Shown in pieces: positions 60,776 through 64,000 of a DNA stretch of 64,000 nt. Position 1 is the stretch's first letter. Every line of letters starts with the position of its first letter. The notes under the pieces are model-generated. The model was not told where the DNA came from, did no database searches, and worked only from the letters and a program-made list of their open reading frames with translations. A program made the translations under genes and the position numbers. The DNA is from Quillaja saponaria (lineage: Eukaryota; Streptophyta; Magnoliopsida; Fabales; Quillajaceae): NCBI GenBank assembly GCA_029379385.1, contig CM055618.1:16097071-16161070 (forward strand), read 5' to 3'.

Positions 60776-61301
60776 ATTTGAAAGGATTAACCCTAAATCT
60801 CAATCGATATAGTCAGCTCACCACACCAAAATAAAAAAAATAAAAAAATCCATATAGTCAAATTTATGTATCACACGAAACAGATTTGAACTTTGAACCT
60901 CGATTATTTTCGAGTTTTATATATTTAACCACTGGATACTATATGAACTAAGACTAATTAATTACTCTATAGTTTGACTAGAGGCCTAGTTGTAATAAAT
61001 TATCTTCTATATGAAAGTTGAATCTACATAAAATCATATTTAATTTAAAATGCTGGATGCAACAATTGGAATACTTCTCATTGCATAAGGACAAATTGTT
61101 CTATTAAGTACCATATTAAACTGCACTATGTGAGAAAAAGAGAAAACCTTTGATTTGTTTAGCAAATAAAAAAAATATTTTTTTTATCTTTTAGTGCCAA
61201 GTTGGAGCACTTTTAATATACCAAAAAAAATTACTTTGGTTTATAGTCATGACAGAGCTAGTAGCAACTTTGACCTGTTCACGACAGTAATTATCAAGAA
61301 C
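60776..61301. other. Upstream region of the dirigent gene
   Basis: AT-rich and without other genes. A TTGACC W-box core lies at 61270-61275, about 30 bp before the TATA box. W-boxes bind WRKY factors, which would fit defence- or wound-responsive dirigent expression; that is an inference. Confidence 0.5.
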
Positions 61302-61313
61302 TATATATAAATA
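61302..61313 (+). promoter_or_regulatory. TATA box of the dirigent gene
   Basis: TATATATAAATA lies 61 bp upstream of the ATG at 61374, leaving room for a short 5' UTR starting near 61335-61345. It is the clearest TATA element in the window. Confidence 0.7.
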
Positions 61314-61373
61314 GAGCTTCACAAAGTGAACCAAAGCTCACGCATAATCAGAAAGAGTACTAGCTAGCTATTA

Positions 61374-61937
61374 ATGGAGTTCTCTCTGCATAACTATGTC
61401 TTTGCTGCAATGTTGGTCTTGTCCATAATCCCATTTAAGGCCAGCTCCAACTCTCTTCCTGACCACAAACACCATGAAGTAAAATCCCTCCATTTCACAC
61501 TCTTTGACCATGAAATAATAAACAAAACAACATTTGTCATAGTGAATGGTGTTGCAGGGGCTGGATTCAGTACAACCACAGCTCCTTTTGGAACCTTATT
61601 TGTTCTGAATGACCCATTAAAAGTCACTGCAGATCCATCTTCCACAGTGGTTGGTTCTGCAGAAGGATTTTCAATTGTCTCTAGCTTTGATGGGCTTGAC
61701 AGTTTATCAGTTGCAAAGCTGACTTTAAATTTGAAGAAGTATAAGGGAGCAGTTTATTTTATTGGGGTTTTTCATAACACCAAGACTACTGAGCATCCTA
61801 TTGTGGGAGGATCAGGGGATTTCTTGTTTGTGCAAGGCTATATTGCTACTTCTCCTGTCAGTCTCACTGCTTTAAATATTATCTACAAGATTGAATTTCA
61901 TCTTTACTGGCCTTCATATGCTGGTCAAATTTCTTAA
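61374..61937 (+). CDS. Dirigent-family protein, secreted, 187 aa
   Basis: A single exon, as usual for dirigent genes. Dirigent proteins are apoplastic eight-stranded barrels that steer the stereochemistry of phenoxy-radical coupling (lignans, lignin-related structures) or catalyse related cyclisations. The first 24 or so residues form a signal peptide (hydrophobic FAAMLVLSIIPFKASS). The dirigent domain follows with LHFTLFDHEIINKTTFVIVN, FGTLFVLNDPLKVTADPSST, VVGSAEGFSIVSSFDG, LTLNLKKYKG and the conserved HPIVGGSGDFLFVQGYI. The GSTL-type motif usual after the core is diverged here, so the subfamily is unclear. NKT in the early domain is a potential glycosylation site. A decayed relative lies 0.8 kb downstream on the same strand. 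The substrate cannot be inferred. Confidence 0.92.
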   Translation: MEFSLHNYVFAAMLVLSIIPFKASSNSLPDHKHHEVKSLHFTLFDHEIINKTTFVIVNGVAGAGFSTTTAPFGTLFVLNDPLKVTADPSSTVVGSAEGFSIVSSFDGLDSLSVAKLTLNLKKYKGAVYFIGVFHNTKTTEHPIVGGSGDFLFVQGYIATSPVSLTALNIIYKIEFHLYWPSYAGQIS

Positions 61938-62140
61938 GAGGCCTTGGGCAATTGGGCAACTGAGCAACTACAAGACTTTCAATTTCTCTACTACTTTTTT
62001 ATGTCTGCATTTCAATTACTTGTTTCATTTCATAACACTGCCTGGGGGTCTTGGTTGGGCCATGGCTGCGTATCATGCCCCTTCAATCTTTTGGACTTGT
62101 TATAGTATGTGTGTCATGTATGGGCAAAACTCAGTTGTCA

Positions 62141-62150
62141 AATAAATAAA
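62141..62150 (+). terminator. Polyadenylation signals of the dirigent gene
   Basis: Two overlapping AATAAA hexamers (AATAAATAAA) about 205 bp after the stop codon, followed by T- and A-rich sequence. Confidence 0.5.
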
Positions 62151-62695
62151 AGTAATAAAAATCTTCTTTGACTTAATAATTTTGCCCCATCAACAATGGT
62201 GCGAGGCTTGTATGATGTTTTTACTCGTTGAACTAGCAAAGAGGTGATATTTGTGAAGCATTTAATATAGAGGTTTTGCATAAATATAATTAATTAATAT
62301 TGAATTACTCAAACTTTACTTTTTATTTACAAAATAGATAATTCTTTGAAATAAATAATTGTATTAATAGGTGATATACTGATATGATCATTTTATAAAT
62401 AAATGTGAAGTCTATGTAGATTTTAAAATTAAATAGAAAATCCATGTAAATTGAAAGAAACTCATGAAAGTTAAGGTTGCTTTCCTCATGGACTTGGAAT
62501 GGAGTACTTTAATTAAACTGCGTAGTTTGCTGTGAAGGGTTATCATATAATTAGTACTAGACAATTTCTTAACAATTGGTCATCACTTTGCTTTGAAGTC
62601 AATAACAGCAAATCTTAGCTGTGCTGCCCTTCACAAGTCATTGGCACAAACCCTATAAGACTTCATAATGGGAACCAAAAGTCAAATTATACTTG
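62151..62695. other. Spacer between dirigent gene and its pseudogene
   Basis: No gene seen. Sequence is moderately AT-rich and could contain the old promoter of the decayed copy. Confidence 0.4.
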
Positions 62696-62698
62696 CCG

Positions 62699-63246
62699 AT
62701 GGAGCTCTATCTACATAGATACTGAGTCATAATCCCATTTAAGGCTACCTCCAACTCTCATTCTCATCACCATCACCATCAACTAAAATCACTCCACTTT
62801 AGACTTTTTCAACATGAAACTATAAAATAAACATCATTAATTGTCATAGTGAATTGTGCATGTAGCTGACTAGCAGGAGCTGGATTTGGTCCAACCACAA
62901 CCCCAATTGGCTAATTGCATGTTTTAGAGGATCCGTTGACTGTCACGGCAAACCTATCCTCCAACTAGAATTGGAACTGCAGAAGGATTTTCAATCACAT
63001 CTAGCTTGAATGGATTTTGCAGCATTTCAATTGTGAAGGTCGGTTTAAGTTGGAAACATCACAAGGGCAGAGGGCTCCATTTCTTTTGTTGGAGTTACTC
63101 CTTCTGATCATTCTGTTGTAGGAGGAACTGGTGATTCTTGTTTGTGCAAGGCTATATTACTACTTCTCCAGTCATTCTTACTGGTCTAGCCTTACAAGAT
63201 TGAATTTCACCTTCATTGGACTCCATATGCAACTCCAACTTATTAA
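62699..63246 (+). pseudogene. Decayed tandem copy of a dirigent gene
   Basis: Strong similarity to the intact gene in order: TCATAATCCCATTTAAGGC matches the signal-peptide coding region (CCATAATCCCATTTAAGGC), then AAATCACTCCACTTTAGACT, ATTGTCATAGTGAATTGTG, GCAGGAGCTGGATTTGG, GCAGAAGGATTTTCAATC, TTGTTTGTGCAAGGCTATAT and TTTCACCTTCATTGGACT. No single frame is open: a TAA interrupts the early domain, there are in-frame TAG/TGA codons after the GTGAATTGTG part, and several length changes shift the frame. The start codon region is also lost or altered. It looks like an old tandem duplicate that is no longer translated. Confidence 0.9.
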
Positions 63247-63249
63247 GAC

Positions 63250-64000
63250 TTCAGTAAATTTTTGTGGTTTTTTATTTTTATTTTTTTATGTCATGGCTCA
63301 ATAATTTATTTCTCTTTGTACTTCTCATCTCTTAACTTCTCTAATAAAGAATAGTCCTGTTTTGATGTCTCAAGCATCACTGATCTATATACCTTGGGAG
63401 CAAGGTTTTAAAAAGGAAAAGAACAAAAACAAAAAGCCAAAAGACAAAACAAGAAATAAGACACAAAAAAGAACAAAATCAAAGGATCCCTTAGACCTCA
63501 GTTCATCTCTTATTTAGTGAGCTTTTCGCAAATTATTGGATGTCTTAATTAGAGTAGTTATAAAACAAAAGGCTCCATAATGTGACTCTATAAAAGACTC
63601 CATAATGTGACTATAAAAGACAAATCAAGCAAACAGTTACCATAAATCCGTAAGAGAAAAGGGATACTTATAATATTAAATATGTATGACAAATTTTGGC
63701 CAAATTTGTGAATTTATAAAAATTTGGACCATTTATGTGAATATTTAAGAAATTTGGGGCAAAAATATAAAAGGGCAGGGATCCTATTGAAATTATACCA
63801 ACCTGTTGGATCTGGACTGGACACATGGAGTTGGGCTGAGTTGTTGGGCCCAAGTGGATCCTAGTTGTGCACCAGATTTGGGTAGAAGTAGGTTGGGTCC
63901 AGATATGGTTATGCTTTGTGGCCAATTTCAGGCAGCCACTTCCAGGAGTGGATGAAGGAAAGTTGTGACTGGAAAGAAAACGCCAATTCTGTGGAAGTTT
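63250..64000. other. Terminal stretch, no gene recognised
   Basis: 63780-64000 is more GC-rich than the neighbourhood, with TTGGGCC, GGGCCC and TGGACTGGACAC. This may be the edge of a gene or mobile element beyond the window. The longest frame there (minus, 63925-63668) has no recognisable domain. Confidence 0.35.

Noticed and set aside
61394..61645. Minus-strand ORF in the dirigent gene
   Set aside because: Shadow of the intact dirigent coding sequence.
63668..63925. Minus-strand ORF of 85 codons near the window end
   Set aside because: No domain or family recognised, low-complexity composition, and no splice or promoter support.

Overview
The window is nuclear DNA of a dicot plant, probably a core eudicot. 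It is AT-rich, with short coding exons separated by AT-rich GT-AG introns. Every recognisable protein is a plant type: WOX13-clade homeobox, RWP-RK/RKD, PLS-type PPR, RLCK-VII kinase, dirigent. The species cannot be named from the sequence alone. I rebuilt the gene models by hand from splice sites, reading frame and recalled family conservation. All complete models close in frame.

Layout. 1-1.9 kb: 5' part of a PIG-H (GPI-anchor synthesis) gene on the minus strand. 3.0-5.3 kb: WOX13-like homeobox gene (-). 7.3-11.0 kb: TRM/LONGIFOLIA-type DUF4378 gene (-). 12.4-16.3 kb: AT-rich spacer. 16.4-26.5 kb: a 24-exon tomosyn/lethal-giant-larvae WD40 gene (+). 27.5-29.5 kb: THEP1/NTPCR-type nucleoside triphosphatase (-). 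31.7-32.9 kb: HMGB chromatin protein (-). 34.5-38.7 kb: GET1/WRB tail-anchored-protein receptor (+). 40.2-41.7 kb: hnRNP F/H-like two-RRM protein (+). 43.2-45.6 kb: intronless PLS-E pentatricopeptide protein (-). 47.7-51.0 kb: RKD5-like RWP-RK factor (+). 54.0-57.4 kb: RLCK-VII kinase resembling CAST AWAY (+). 57.5-60.8 kb: a duplicated non-coding block, one copy holding a foldback transposon. 61.4-63.3 kb: a dirigent gene (+) and a decayed dirigent copy.

The genes are not an operon or cluster with one function. They do look like an ancestral block: PIG-H, WOX13, tomosyn-like WD40, HMGB, RKD5 and a CST-like kinase occur in the same order on Arabidopsis chromosome 4 (about AT4G35530 to AT4G35600, from memory), with other genes interleaved here.

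The most unusual observations are at the DNA level. A 60-bp tandem duplication copies a 3' splice site of the tomosyn gene. The same gene has a frame-required GC-AG intron. The THEP1 gene has an apparent one-base insertion that breaks the expected frame but also creates a new in-frame GT donor. A roughly 1-kb foldback element has an 8-bp target duplication and a matching empty site in the neighbouring duplicate. I found no convincing undescribed molecular system, RNA gene or CRISPR array.
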